64,000 nt of DNA from Parascardovia denticolens DSM 10105 = JCM 12538 (GCF_001042675.1 NZ_AP012333.1:1488001-1552000); one strand, 5' to 3'. Counted from the first letter of the stretch, positions 54,518 through 63,593 are shown. Notes: generated by a model not told the origin, from the letters alone. Translations and numbers: made by a program.

Positions 54518-55825
54518 TCACTCCCCCTGTTCCTTCCAAGTGCGATAGCCTGGGTTCGTCTTCAAAGCGGCGTCGATGTCCTCATTGCCCAGCGCCTCCA
54601 ACCAGGCGTACAGGTCTTCGTATAAGCCGGAGTTCATGGCCAGGTACGGCAGAAGCTTCGGCTGGCGGGCGATTTCGAATTGTTGGTCGAAATCACGGGA
54701 CAGCTTCGCCTCCTCGGAAGTGAATCCGCCGGCTTCGACCACCTCTTCCTTCCGGTTGAATTCCCCTCGGGACAGCCGGTCGAAAACGGATCCCGGTTCG
54801 AAGGCCGGCTTGTAACGCCTTTCCGCCGTGTTGGCGGCCGACTTGGCGTCCTGCTCAGGATGAGGCTTGAATTTCTCGTCCGGATCCTCCACGGTTTGTT
54901 CGGATGATTGAGTCGATTCCGGCTCCTCCGTCTTCTTCTCGGTTGGTTCCTCTTCTTCGACCGGCTCGCTTGGTTCAACGCCCTCGCCAGTATTGGCCTC
55001 GCAAGTATCGGTCTCGTGAGTGGCAGCCTCGCCGCCGGCGGCAGCAGCACCGGTAGCAGCGGCATCAGCAGCGGGGGACTCGCCGGCACCAAGCTCGTCG
55101 GCACCAAGCTCTTCAACACCAAGCTCGTCGGAATCGTCCTCCGCCTGGACGACCGATTCCGGAGCCGCATGGAATTCCTGGACTCCGCTTGCCGAAGAGC
55201 CATCCTCGTCAGCGGCGACCCTCAGGACCTGCTTGCGCTCCGACCGCATCACATCATCGTGCAGACGGCTGAAGGGGCTGGCGTCCTTCTTCATGGTATG
55301 GAAAGTATGGGTCGGCTCCCCTTGGCGCACGTCGATGATCTCATCCACGGACATCGGGTCCCCCTGCGAGCGGGTGTCTTGCACGGCGGACGCGTAAGAG
55401 AAAAGATCCGACACCGCCGCCATCGGCTGAGAGACCGGTTCGGGTTCGGCTTGCGGCTTGACCGGGATCAGGTCCACCGGCACATCGCCCAGCTGAAGGC
55501 GGACCACCTCCTGAGGAAGGTCGAAGGGGATGTCGGCCACGATCCGCCAGAGGTCATCGCTATCCGTGACCACATAAGTCCCATTCGTGGAATGCAGGTC
55601 CTCCACCGTAGCGTTGCCCTGCTCGTCGGTGGTGAAAAGGGCATGCCTCTTAGACATGGAACGAGTGGAATCCTCGATATCCAACCGCGTGCGGCCTTCT
55701 TCGGCAGGCAAGGGGCGGATGGGCTTGCGCCCCAGGACAACCGCCTGGCCCGGACCTATATGGCCCAGGCTCGCGTTATCCACCAAGACGTCCCATTCCA
55801 CCGGTGCGTTCGCGGCATCAGTCAT
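54518..55825 (-). CDS. FHA-domain protein
   Basis: 435 residues. The N-terminal FHA domain (residues 20-105) has SKRHALFTTDEQG and DLHSTNGTYV, the serine-histidine and asparagine-glycine motifs that bind phosphothreonine. A long acidic, Ala/Glu-rich disordered linker follows (residues 230-330, many GEE and EEEP runs). The C-terminus (SEEAKLSRDFDQQFEIARQ and LYEDLYAWLEALGNEDIDAAL) is a short helical domain. It lies directly upstream of the helicase-like gene (stop six bases before its ATG), so the pair likely act together. FHA proteins often read Ser/Thr kinase signalling or link to T7SS, but no kinase is seen here. Confidence 0.75.
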   Translation of the reverse strand: MTDAANAPVEWDVLVDNASLGHIGPGQAVVLGRKPIRPLPAEEGRTRLDIEDSTRSMSKRHALFTTDEQGNATVEDLHSTNGTYVVTDSDDLWRIVADIPFDLPQEVVRLQLGDVPVDLIPVKPQAEPEPVSQPMAAVSDLFSYASAVQDTRSQGDPMSVDEIIDVRQGEPTHTFHTMKKDASPFSRLHDDVMRSERKQVLRVAADEDGSSASGVQEFHAAPESVVQAEDDSDELGVEELGADELGAGESPAADAAATGAAAAGGEAATHETDTCEANTGEGVEPSEPVEEEEPTEKKTEEPESTQSSEQTVEDPDEKFKPHPEQDAKSAANTAERRYKPAFEPGSVFDRLSRGEFNRKEEVVEAGGFTSEEAKLSRDFDQQFEIARQPKLLPYLAMNSGLYEDLYAWLEALGNEDIDAALKTNPGYRTWKEQGE

Positions 55826-55994
55826 ACTGCACCTTCCATATGTTCGCTGACCGGCGGTCTCCGCTGGGGATCGGATGAAACATCCCACGAGGAGAGGCCG
55901 GTTGAAAGCCAATACTAACGAAAATACTCCTTTACCATTGTGACACATTCCTCCGGCTCTTCGCCCATCAGGGGAAATAAGCGCAAAGTCTGCA

Positions 55995-56036
55995 AAATAA
56001 CACGAAAATCCCGATACCGGCGAACCGATATCGGGA
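55995..56036 (-). terminator. Rho-independent terminator of rplL
   Basis: TCCCGATA and TATCGGGA (near 56010-56034) form a stem extended by CGG/CCG pairs, and the minus strand continues ATTTTCGTGTTATTTTG. Confidence 0.75.
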
Positions 56037-56061
56037 CCTGTAAACCCTATTAAAGAAGAAA

Positions 56062-56442
56062 CTACTTAAGAGTGACGGTGGCGCCGGCTTCCTCGAGGTC
56101 AGCCTTGGCCTTCTCAGCGTCTTCCTTGCTGACGTTCTCAAGAACGTTGGCGGGAGCGCCATCAACCAGGCCCTTGGCCTCGGCCAAGCCCAGCTTGGTC
56201 AAAGCGCGGACGGCCTTGATGACCTGAATCTTCTTGTCGCCCACGGCGGAGAGGACCACGGTGAACTCGGTCTGCTCTTCTTCGGCGGCGGCGACAGCGG
56301 CAGGAGCGGCGGCGACAGCGGCGACAGGAGCGGCGGCTTCAACGTCGAATTCCTCTTCGAACTTCTTCACGAACTCAGAGAGCTCAACGAGGGTCATTTC
56401 CTTGAATGCATCAAGGAGCTCATCGGTAGAGAGCTTAGCCAT
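56062..56442 (-). CDS. rplL: 50S ribosomal protein L7/L12
   Basis: 126 residues. The N-terminal dimerisation domain ([20 protein letters not shown]), the Ala/Pro/Glu hinge ([17 protein letters not shown]) and the C-terminal [20 protein letters not shown] and [18 protein letters not shown] are all typical. It follows rplJ on the same strand, with AAAGGATG before ATG 56442. Confidence 0.97.
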   Translation of the reverse strand: MAKLSTDELLDAFKEMTLVELSEFVKKFEEEFDVEAAAPVAAVAAAPAAVAAAEEEQTEFTVVLSAVGDKKIQVIKAVRALTKLGLAEAKGLVDGAPANVLENVSKEDAEKAKADLEEAGATVTLK

Positions 56443-56578
56443 AATCGGCATCCTTTCTATTGTGGCGCTCATTCGTCCGGCCGGATGGATCCGACCGGAA
56501 AAGTCTACGAATCGTTGAATTATGAGCGTCGGTTTTTTCTGTACGGTTTACGACAGACGGAGACGAATCCCCATCCGC

Positions 56579-57100
56579 CTAAGCGGCTTTCTCATGCTTT
56601 TCGCGCAAAGCATCCACGGTACGCACGGCCTTGGTAGGCAGGGCGACGAATGCGTAAGCGGCCTTGGCCATGGTGCCCTTGAGGGCGCCGGCCATCTTGG
56701 ACAGGAGGACAGGGCGGGACTCAAGATCGGCAAGAGTGTTCACGCCCTCAGCGTCGTAAACGGTTCCATCCGCGAAACCGCCCTTAACGATGAGCTGCTT
56801 GTTGTCTTTGGCAAAATCACGCAGGACCTTGGCGGCCTCCACGTAATCACCCTTGACGAAAGTGATGGCGGAGGGTCCCTTGAGCATGTCGTCAAGACCC
56901 TCGATGCCGGCTTCCTTCGCGGCGATACGGGCGAGCGTGTTCTTTGCCACGTTATAGGTGGTATCGGTGCCAAGCTTTTCGCGCAGATCGGAAATCTGCG
57001 GTACGCTCAGGCCGCGATACTCAGTGAGGTAGATGGCATCAGCGTCGCGGAATTTATCCGTGAGCTTGGTGATCATCTCTCCCTTTTCGGGCCTTTTCAT
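56579..57100 (-). CDS. rplJ: 50S ribosomal protein L10
   Basis: 173 residues. ADAIYLTEYRGLSVPQISDL, YNVAKNTLARIAAKEAG, GPSAITFVKGDYVEAAK and ESRPVLLSKMAGALKG are family-typical, and the C-terminal helix binds L7/L12 dimers. ATG 57100 is preferred because AAGGA lies six bases upstream; an ATG at 57106 has no room for a ribosome site. The leader of about 200 bases holds an attenuator-like hairpin. Confidence 0.96.
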   Translation of the reverse strand: MKRPEKGEMITKLTDKFRDADAIYLTEYRGLSVPQISDLREKLGTDTTYNVAKNTLARIAAKEAGIEGLDDMLKGPSAITFVKGDYVEAAKVLRDFAKDNKQLIVKGGFADGTVYDAEGVNTLADLESRPVLLSKMAGALKGTMAKAAYAFVALPTKAVRTVDALREKHEKAA

Positions 57101-57400
57101 TGGCATTCCTTCCTATGTCACCGTCGCCTGAAAGGAATCGCCCGAAGGCCAGAGGACTCTTAACTGCCGGGTTCCAAGGAACGCCAGGCAATAAAAAAGC
57201 CCTGCACGCAGGCAGAGCATACACGGCAAGCGGACCTGCCTTCCATTCTCAACCTGCGCTGGCCGCCGAAGCGATTGCTGGACTTCGCTTCCGCAAAGCC
57301 CAACCAACGGTCTGTGGTTTACAAGTGAACACTCTAAAGCAAGGGGTGGATAAACGACAGGCCGATCATCGGCAGGCCAGCCTGCGATCGGTTCCCATCC
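57101..57400 (-). ncRNA. rplJ leader (L10 leader region)
   Basis: The 300 bases between rplJ and the next gene contain a terminator-like hairpin at 57189-57218 and no ORF of interest. L10 leaders in many bacteria fold to bind L10(L12)4 and control translation or termination. I could not match the consensus base by base, so this is inferred from position and the hairpin. Confidence 0.45.
57189..57218 (-). terminator. Attenuator-like hairpin in the rplJ leader
   Basis: Minus strand GCTCTGC (57218-57212) pairs with GCAGGGC (57205-57199) around CTGCGT and is followed by TTTTTTATT, about 90 bases before the rplJ start. This is a full intrinsic-terminator shape inside a leader. Confidence 0.7.
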
Positions 57401-58963
57401 TCACCTGTCCTCTTTGCGAACCTGCCGCTGATAGCCTTCCATGTTCCCGTCCATGATGAGCAAGGCCAGGGGCATGGCGGGGTCCGGGTCCGGAATCCAG
57501 TTGAGGAGGACGCTTGCCGCATCCGCATACCCCAGGGAAAGGGCTTTGAACCGCTCCGGTTGGAATGCATCGGTTTGCGGGTCAATCAGGCTTTCGGAGG
57601 CGTTGACCAGGAGGAGGGGGATGGCGAAAATTCCCTCCTCCCTCACCATCGTGTCGCAAATGCCGAGAACCTGGCGGCAAGTGGATACTCCCGTTCGTCG
57701 ATCATCGGCGTCCTTGACGATGTGGTCGGCCATGGCCTTCCCCACCAGGGAGGCCAGCTGGTCAAGAAGGTAAGACCTGTCTTCCCAGGACCGGTCCATC
57801 TCCCGGGAGAGGAAGCCCAATTCCTGGTCAAACGTTCCGCAGGCGGCGTCAGCGATCCCTGCCCTGCCCTCATCCGTCGCGGCCGATTCATCCGTTTCAG
57901 CCGACCCGTCCGACCCGTCCGATTTCGTCTCGGCGACGGGGAAAAGCGCGCCCAGGTGGTCAAGGACTTTATCCAGCGTATAGAGGTAGAAAGGAATGGA
58001 CTGAGGGTAAGGCAGCCTTTTCGCTTTCTCATCCGAAGGCCCGGAAGGATAATCCTTATCGTGACCATCCTGGCGGTCGTCATGAAGGTCGTCGGACGAC
58101 TTCTCCTCGGAGGGCTTCCTGGAAGACTGGGCGGTCGGGTCCTGAGAAGCCGGGCTCCAGAGATCCGAATCATCGGCCCCGGCCTGGCGGGCGATTGCTT
58201 GCTGAATCCGTCGGGGGACCACGTCGTCATCGTCGTCGTCAAGCATTCCTAATGAGTCAAGACCAGCTACAGGAATGCGGGGACGGCCGTCGGCCTCCCC
58301 TGCCTCATCAACCTCGGAAACCCTCTCAGAGTCGTCAGATGCATCAGGGCCGCCCTCAACTTCGTCATCGTCGGCAAGACCCTCCATCCGGAAGAAGACC
58401 CCTGCCCGGGTCTCCATGATGTCCAGCGCGTCCTGATACCGCCCCCTCAGCAGAAGACTGGCCGCAGACTGCATTTCCATGTTCCTCGCCCCATAAACGA
58501 GAATCACATGGGCGGCCACCCGGCAGACGTCTTGGGCGTGCTCTTCGGAATACCGGCCTTGAGCGGCCATGGGGACCAGGATATCATCCACAGACCCGTC
58601 ATCATGGAGAAGGGAAGGATCGAAGTCCGAGGGGCAGGAGACGTAGATAAGCCGGTAAAGCCAGCCGATCCCCCCTTTGTCTTCGATCATGTCCAGGCTG
58701 CTTTGGAGGAATTCTCCCATATCGCGGCAGACTTCGTCACCGGCATCCGCCAGGGTGGCGAGCCTGATCATCATGGTGAAGGAAGTGGGCCCGAAAATCT
58801 TCCCCGCCAGCCTGACGCAACCATCACCGGCCACGTCCTTATCGGAATCGGGCGCCCCCGTGCGAAGGGTCCGTTGATAATCTTCCACCAGGGTTGCGAA
58901 GTCTGTGGCCAAAGACCGATCATCGAGAAAACTTCGGCCGTCATGGCTGGTCTCATTCCACAT
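57401..58963 (-). CDS. Uncharacterised acidic protein of the T7SS locus
   Basis: 520 residues, no signal peptide and no membrane helix. Residues 1-195 look like a compact domain (FGPTSFTMMIRLATLADAG, IGWLYRLIYVSCPSDFDPSL). Residues 195-330 are acidic, low-complexity linker (AGLDSLGMLDDDDDDVVP and EEKSSDDLHDDRQDGHD). Residues 330-520 form a second domain (PFYLYTLDKVLDHLG, SREMDRSWEDRSYLLDQL). I do not recognise the family. ATG 58963 is preferred over 58969 because AAGGGGG is eight bases upstream. It overlaps the upstream gene's stop by eleven bases, so they are translationally coupled. Its place in the WXG100 gene cluster suggests a T7SS cytoplasmic role. Confidence 0.5.
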   Translation of the reverse strand: MWNETSHDGRSFLDDRSLATDFATLVEDYQRTLRTGAPDSDKDVAGDGCVRLAGKIFGPTSFTMMIRLATLADAGDEVCRDMGEFLQSSLDMIEDKGGIGWLYRLIYVSCPSDFDPSLLHDDGSVDDILVPMAAQGRYSEEHAQDVCRVAAHVILVYGARNMEMQSAASLLLRGRYQDALDIMETRAGVFFRMEGLADDDEVEGGPDASDDSERVSEVDEAGEADGRPRIPVAGLDSLGMLDDDDDDVVPRRIQQAIARQAGADDSDLWSPASQDPTAQSSRKPSEEKSSDDLHDDRQDGHDKDYPSGPSDEKAKRLPYPQSIPFYLYTLDKVLDHLGALFPVAETKSDGSDGSAETDESAATDEGRAGIADAACGTFDQELGFLSREMDRSWEDRSYLLDQLASLVGKAMADHIVKDADDRRTGVSTCRQVLGICDTMVREEGIFAIPLLLVNASESLIDPQTDAFQPERFKALSLGYADAASVLLNWIPDPDPAMPLALLIMDGNMEGYQRQVRKEDR

Positions 58964-59627
58964 GGTCATCGCCCCCTTCGTCTGATTCCACCGCAGGCTT
59001 GACCGGCTCGATGCTCAGGGTCGATGTCATCAGGGCGAACATCTGGAAGAGGATGTCCCGATACTCCTCCTGGAAGCAAGTTCCCGTGGCGACGATGGTC
59101 TGGTTGAGGGTGGGGAAATAGGCACGGAAGAGGGAGACCTTATGGGACAGGTTCTTTCCTTTGCCGGTCTGCAGGTATTCGACCGAGGAGACCTGGACCC
59201 CTTTGCCGAGGGACTTGTTCTCAACGGAGACTATCTCGCTGTACTCCCCTTCGAGGAACTGTTCCCTTTCCTTCAAGGATGACTGATATATGGCCTCCCG
59301 GCAGGAATCGTCATCGCCATCCGGCGAGGCCGGAGGCAGGATGGCCACGTTGAACATGGCGATCATGTTGACGGTCCCATCCAGACGGACGCGCGGCATG
59401 ATCGCATAGCGGACGCCCGACCGCCAGGCCTGGGCGAACAGGGATACGATGGACCTTCGCAGGACAGCATAGGAATCATCGACCCGAGGAAGGACCTTTT
59501 TGAGGGTTTTCATCAGCGCCGCGATCTGCACCTCACGGCGCGCAGGATCCACGGCTATCTCCACCCATGAAGAGGGAGGGAGAAACATCAGATTAAAATC
59601 AGGCGACGATAAAGAACCTGTCATCAT
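58953..59627 (-). CDS. Uncharacterised T7SS-locus protein
   Basis: 224 residues. The start (FLPPSSWVEIAVDP, then REVQIAALMKTLKKVLPRVD) recalls actinobacterial proteins beginning with a Pro-Trp-Val motif that occur near ESX-type genes. A central beta-rich part follows (GVRYAIMPRVRLDG, FNVAILPPAS) with a helical middle (SLKEREQFLEGEYSEIVSVE) and a hydrophobic beta end (VSLFRAYFPTLNQTIVATGT). No membrane helix. ATG 59627 follows AAGGA. It overlaps the 520-residue gene by eleven bases, so the two products are probably made in fixed proportion. The exact family is not known to me. Confidence 0.5.
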   Translation of the reverse strand: MMTGSLSSPDFNLMFLPPSSWVEIAVDPARREVQIAALMKTLKKVLPRVDDSYAVLRRSIVSLFAQAWRSGVRYAIMPRVRLDGTVNMIAMFNVAILPPASPDGDDDSCREAIYQSSLKEREQFLEGEYSEIVSVENKSLGKGVQVSSVEYLQTGKGKNLSHKVSLFRAYFPTLNQTIVATGTCFQEEYRDILFQMFALMTSTLSIEPVKPAVESDEGGDDHVE

Positions 59628-59708
59628 GGGAATCCTTTTCTTATGTCAAGCGGCGTCCAATCCGAATCCAGCATCCTGCGTGAGGATGACGATTCGGCCG
59701 CCGATGTG

Positions 59709-60998
59709 CTATATGAGCGGGTTGGAGGGGTCTATGAGGGCGTTGTCCCCGTATAAGCCCACCAGCAGGAAGACCGTAGCCACCACAATCGTCACCACCA
59801 GCTCATAACCCGCCAACCATTCAAAATGCGCCTTACGCCGATGCACGCACGTCCAATACGACAACAACTGCGCAGGAAGAACGAAAGCCACGCCAACAAC
59901 GCCAGCCCCCACCAGCAGCACAGCGGACAACCACCTCACCTGGCCGACGGCATGCACCAGGAAAGTCTGACCGATCAACCCCACCGCAAGCAACACGGCC
60001 GACAAGGAACACACGCCGAACACCGCATCCACGAAACCCTCCGCGCTGCCCCCACGCAAGACATAAGCCAACACCACACACGACACCACACCAGCCGCCA
60101 CCAGGCACAACCCCACAGCCGGACGCACATCCACCCGCACCTGACCACGCATCATACGGAACGTATCCACCCAGGAGAACTCACCGGCATCCGCCAAACG
60201 CCCGCCAACACGCTCCCCCTGATACAAGGCATCCCCATAATCGGGAAAATACGCCCTCTCCACCAGAAACAGAACGGAAGGACGCGTATGATCCCACCGG
60301 TCAGCCACCGCGGCGGTCAAACGACCCGACCCCACAAACACGTCATACCAACGACCCCAGCCAACGGACGAACCCACATACGTCGACAACGAATACAAAC
60401 CCCAAAAAACGAACACCCGCAACACAGGAAACAGCACCTTCCCCGTCCTGCCATCATAAGCGGCGCTTCTCTCCCCATGGCGACGCGAGCAAAGATGCAC
60501 ACTGAGAGAAACCGCGAATAGCATATAAAATACCACCCCCATGCCGCCAAGGTTGATGAACGCCTCCACGAACGAGAACCAACCCCGCTGAATCCCATAC
60601 CATTTCACCAGGAAATCAAACGACGCCACGCTGCGAGGAAGCATATACGGCAGATTCGTCAACCAACCCTGATTACGCGACTGCGAATCCATCGAAGAAA
60701 ACACATACCACGCCTGCACCGCACACGAACCACAGAAAAACGACGCACACGCCACAAACCAGACCGCGACCCGCGCCCACGAATACGACGACCGCCCCAC
60801 ACCAGCAGGAGGCAGCATCTCCCAACAAAGTCTCGAATGACCCGTATCATCCTTGCCAGCCTCCTCACCACTCAGCAAATACCCCGTCGGATGAAGAATA
60901 AACGAATTATGGAACCCATCCTCCACACCAGTGAAACTAAATTCCTCCGCACCAGAGCTTTCGACAATATCAGCAGCCGTGTTCTCTTTCAAATCCAT
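59709..60998 (-). CDS. Seven-helix membrane protein of the T7SS locus
   Basis: 429 residues. An acidic cytoplasmic N-terminus (about 70 residues) is followed by seven hydrophobic segments, among them VAVWFVACASFFCGSCAVQAW, GGMGVVFYMLFAVSLSVHLC, VGLCLVAAGVVSCVVLAYVL and YELVVTIVVATVFLLVGLYG. A soluble loop of about 60 residues (SAAYDGRTGK, then ADRWDHTRPSVLFLVERAYFP) separates helices three and four. The AGGAG before ATG 60998 is well placed. It follows the substrate-like gene by 80 bases. It could be an immunity protein or a membrane component of secretion; neither is shown. Codon use differs from neighbours (frequent GTG, TGT and TGG), hinting at different ancestry. Confidence 0.55.
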   Translation of the reverse strand: MDLKENTAADIVESSGAEEFSFTGVEDGFHNSFILHPTGYLLSGEEAGKDDTGHSRLCWEMLPPAGVGRSSYSWARVAVWFVACASFFCGSCAVQAWYVFSSMDSQSRNQGWLTNLPYMLPRSVASFDFLVKWYGIQRGWFSFVEAFINLGGMGVVFYMLFAVSLSVHLCSRRHGERSAAYDGRTGKVLFPVLRVFVFWGLYSLSTYVGSSVGWGRWYDVFVGSGRLTAAVADRWDHTRPSVLFLVERAYFPDYGDALYQGERVGGRLADAGEFSWVDTFRMMRGQVRVDVRPAVGLCLVAAGVVSCVVLAYVLRGGSAEGFVDAVFGVCSLSAVLLAVGLIGQTFLVHAVGQVRWLSAVLLVGAGVVGVAFVLPAQLLSYWTCVHRRKAHFEWLAGYELVVTIVVATVFLLVGLYGDNALIDPSNPLI

Positions 60999-61079
60999 GC
61001 CGTATGCTCCTAAAAGTCTTGTATCTCATACTTGCAGCGGATTCTAACTCAGATTCAGAATCCGAACAACGAAAAAATA

Positions 61080-62524
61080 TCATGGTATGAGGGAGTTCGA
61101 TGGCTCCAGACCGGACCATTTCAGACCGGATCTCACCATCGCCTTGGCCCAATCCTTCGCCAGATTCGTATGCCAGCCACCACGCATGGTATCCGCGGTC
61201 TTTGCCGTGGCGATAGAGGCATCCTTGAAATTGCCGGCGAACTTTGAGGCCTTCCCAATCAGTCCACCTTTCCATGCGGTTACAAGGATGTTTTTCGCAC
61301 CATGTGCACCCCGGCACCTCGTGACGGCATTCACCATGTCCCGCCCGCGGCCGATAAACGAATCCTCCTTCATCAGCTTGAGAACCTGGTCCCCATGCTC
61401 TTTCCATGTCGTCTTCGTCGCAGCGAGCATGGAATCGACTATCCCCGTCGGCTTCCCCGCAGAGGCATCAGGGATATGGAGTCCGTGCAAGGTGCTTCTC
61501 GAACTCCTGTACGCCCCTTTGAAAGCGTCGACGAGCCCTTCACATTTGCCGCCTTTACTGAAAATAGCCGGACTCCGAAGGGCAGGATTAGTAAATGTGA
61601 TTTGCTTAAAAGTCGATATTCCTCCGACAACGGATAAAAGGCGAAGAAAGTACTGGTCCAGTATTCCGCATCGCCAATATCCTTTTTGGAATGTTCCACT
61701 GTCGACATCATCCACTGGGCGACCCCCACGCCGGCCGATAAAGCAGCCAGCCATCCCACGCCGGGGAAAGCGAAACAGGCGATGGTCAAGACGACTGAGG
61801 CGATTTTCAAGGCGGAGCTTACGAACTGCCAGGCGGCGCTGTAATAGAAGGCGTCCAACCCCTTGAGCCTGGCAGGCATATCCAGGCTGCGGATTGCGTT
61901 CGCATGCCGCCGCGCGTCCGTCTCGTAATCGCAGGCAAGGGCATCGATCAGCCTCTTCTGCTCGGCGATCGTCTCTTCGGCGGTCGACACGGCCTTCCGA
62001 TAAGCGGACAGATCATCCTGAGCGGACTCCAGGTCCCTCTTCGCCTTCGCCTTATCCGCCTGCGAAGCCTGAGAATCCCTCACCATCGAATCAGAGACCC
62101 GCCGCCGCAGATTCACCTCCTGCTGGGCGGCGTCCACCTTCCAGCCGATCCGATCCTTGTCAATCTGCGCGTCTTCGGCAGCCTTGATGTAGGAAGCGGC
62201 CAAAGGGCAATAAAATTGCAGCTGCCCGGCCCAGCTTCTCAATTCCGACCGCATCACGCCGAAAACCGACGCCCACTGGCGAAATTCACCTTTCATCGAA
62301 GAATCAAGATCCTCGTTGAGTTTCTTCGCCCACTCGCCTTTCAAACCGTCTTCGGCGTCCAAACCGTTCAGAATGCCGCTCATCCGCGCGAAGGAATCAT
62401 GAAGAATCCCATAATGGGCGGCCATTTCAGCGACCTCATCCGCGTCGCCGGGGAAAGGCGACTCGGCCCGGCCCACCAGATCCCAACGCGCTTGCTCCAA
62501 ACGAACATAATCCATATAAGCCAT
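61080..62524 (-). pseudogene. T7SS substrate-like protein, frameshifted
   Basis: Reads from ATG 62524. The first about 120 residues are helical and WXG100-like in length (YGILHDSFARMSGILNGLD, FGVMRSELRSWAGQLQFY). A coiled coil follows (residues 120-215, SQADKAKAKRDLESAQDDLS), then a hydrophobic hairpin (ALKIASVVLTIACFAFPGVG to AALSAGVGVAQWM). The frame breaks at an A4 run on the plus strand (61636-61639); adding one base gives TSTFFAFLSVVGGISTFK and continues for about 180 residues to SGLEPSNSLIP, for about 480 residues in all. The layout (targeting domain, coil, membrane hairpin, variable C-terminus) suits a polymorphic T7SS toxin. The seven-helix protein downstream may be its immunity factor. 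The lesion may be real or a sequence error. Confidence 0.6.
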
Positions 62525-62541
62525 AACGAACCCTGGTCCCC

Positions 62542-62862
62542 TTAAACCCGACGCTTCCTGGTATGAACGATCTCTTTCTTCCGCGCCGCCTTCGCCGTTT
62601 GGGCATCCCAGTGGGTGGACTCATCCAGAGTCTTCTGAAGAAAATCGATGTACTTCTTCGTTTTCTTCTGGTACTTGACTTTCAGGGAGTCAGCCCGCTC
62701 ATTCACCTCGTTGACGGCGCGAACCAGATCCGCGAACCCCACATTCTCACGTTTGGCCAGGACCCTGCTCGTCCCCGAGTCCAAACTCAACATGTCCCTG
62801 ATGGAGGAGAACCCCTTTTTCAGATCCTCCACCTTATCCTGTTTGATGACCAAATCAGACAT
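62542..62862 (-). CDS. Small ESAT-6/WXG100-like protein, probable T7SS partner
   Basis: 106 residues, wholly helical: IKQDKVEDLKKGFSSIRDML, then LAKRENVGFADLVRAVNEVN, DSLKVKYQKKTKKYIDFL and a basic end RKKEIVHTRKRRV. No membrane or signal segment. ATG 62862 has GGAGGAGG eight bases upstream. It lies between the WXG100 gene and the substrate-like gene (stop 17 bases before its ATG), a place typical of the partner that helps export the large substrate. Confidence 0.65.
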   Translation of the reverse strand: MSDLVIKQDKVEDLKKGFSSIRDMLSLDSGTSRVLAKRENVGFADLVRAVNEVNERADSLKVKYQKKTKKYIDFLQKTLDESTHWDAQTAKAARKKEIVHTRKRRV

Positions 62863-63024
62863 ACGCAGTCCTCCTCCTGCACGATTCCCCCGGCCGGTAA
62901 AACGTCGGTGGGAAACCGACCGTCCAAAAGCCCCCATACCGGCGCAGCCGCCAGTCCGGTACGCCGGCCCACCGAAATCCAAGGTCTTTCACATACCGTC
63001 ACGCCATCCCGACCCTGGCATCAA

Positions 63025-63049
63025 GCGGCCGCCGCAAACCGGCGGCCGC
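63025..63049. terminator. Strong hairpin between WXG100 and ESAT-6-like genes
   Basis: GCGGCCGCC (63025-63033) and GGCGGCCGC (63041-63049) form a perfect nine-pair stem with a 7-base loop. On the minus strand only TTGATG follows, so termination may be partial. The stop of the WXG100 gene lies 34 bases upstream. Confidence 0.5.
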
Positions 63050-63082
63050 CAGAAAACCAGAGGAGACGCCACACAAGAAGCG

Positions 63083-63379
63083 TCAGCTCTGGAGGGAAGA
63101 GGCCAGGGAGGAATCCATCTCGCTCATGGACTGCTGGGCCTTACGCAGGAAGGAAGCCATCCCTTCCAGACCGCTGATGGTCTCCTTGGCCCCTTTCGTG
63201 AACTGCTCGTAAGAGGTTCCGAAGGCGCCGGAAGCCTTATCCGTCTGGAATCCAGCGGAAATAAGCTGATTCACCTGGCCCTGCAACCTGTTCAAGGTGG
63301 ACATCAACTCCTCCTCACCAGCTTTCAGATTGCTGGCCTGGGTGGTCAACTCCTCATACGTGACATTGAGATTAGCCAT
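63083..63379 (-). CDS. WXG100-family T7SS protein
   Basis: 98 residues, helix-turn-helix secreted partner of the EccC-driven system. MANLNVTYEELTTQASNLKA forms helix one. The turn reads SAGFQTDKASGAFGTSYEQF, with phenylalanine-glycine in place of a WxG tryptophan. Helix two is GLEGMASFLRKAQQSMSEMD. The AGGA before ATG 63379 is placed eight bases upstream. It follows the EccC-like gene, from which it is separated by 214 bases containing a hairpin. Confidence 0.88.
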   Translation of the reverse strand: MANLNVTYEELTTQASNLKAGEEELMSTLNRLQGQVNQLISAGFQTDKASGAFGTSYEQFTKGAKETISGLEGMASFLRKAQQSMSEMDSSLASSLQS

Positions 63380-63450
63380 GAAACTATCCTTCTTTCTACT
63401 GAAGAACGCCCGCCGCTTCCACAGCGGGCCCATTATCACCTTTTGATTCC

Positions 63451-63493
63451 CGCTTCCCGTTCACCCGGGCTCACCCCACGCGGACGGGAAGCG
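63451..63493. repeat. 10-bp inverted repeat between the EccC and WXG100 genes
   Basis: CGCTTCCCGT (63451-63460) and ACGGGAAGCG (63484-63493) are perfect complements. There is no U-tract, so it is not a simple terminator; it may be an RNA structure or an operator in the WXG100 leader. Confidence 0.5.
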
Positions 63494-63593
63494 AAACTCG
63501 CACATGGCAGAAGGACCGGTCCGCGCAAGGAACCTCTCCTTATCACTGCCATCCTTGCGCCGACTACCATACCAGCAGGCCCGGCCAAGCCCA

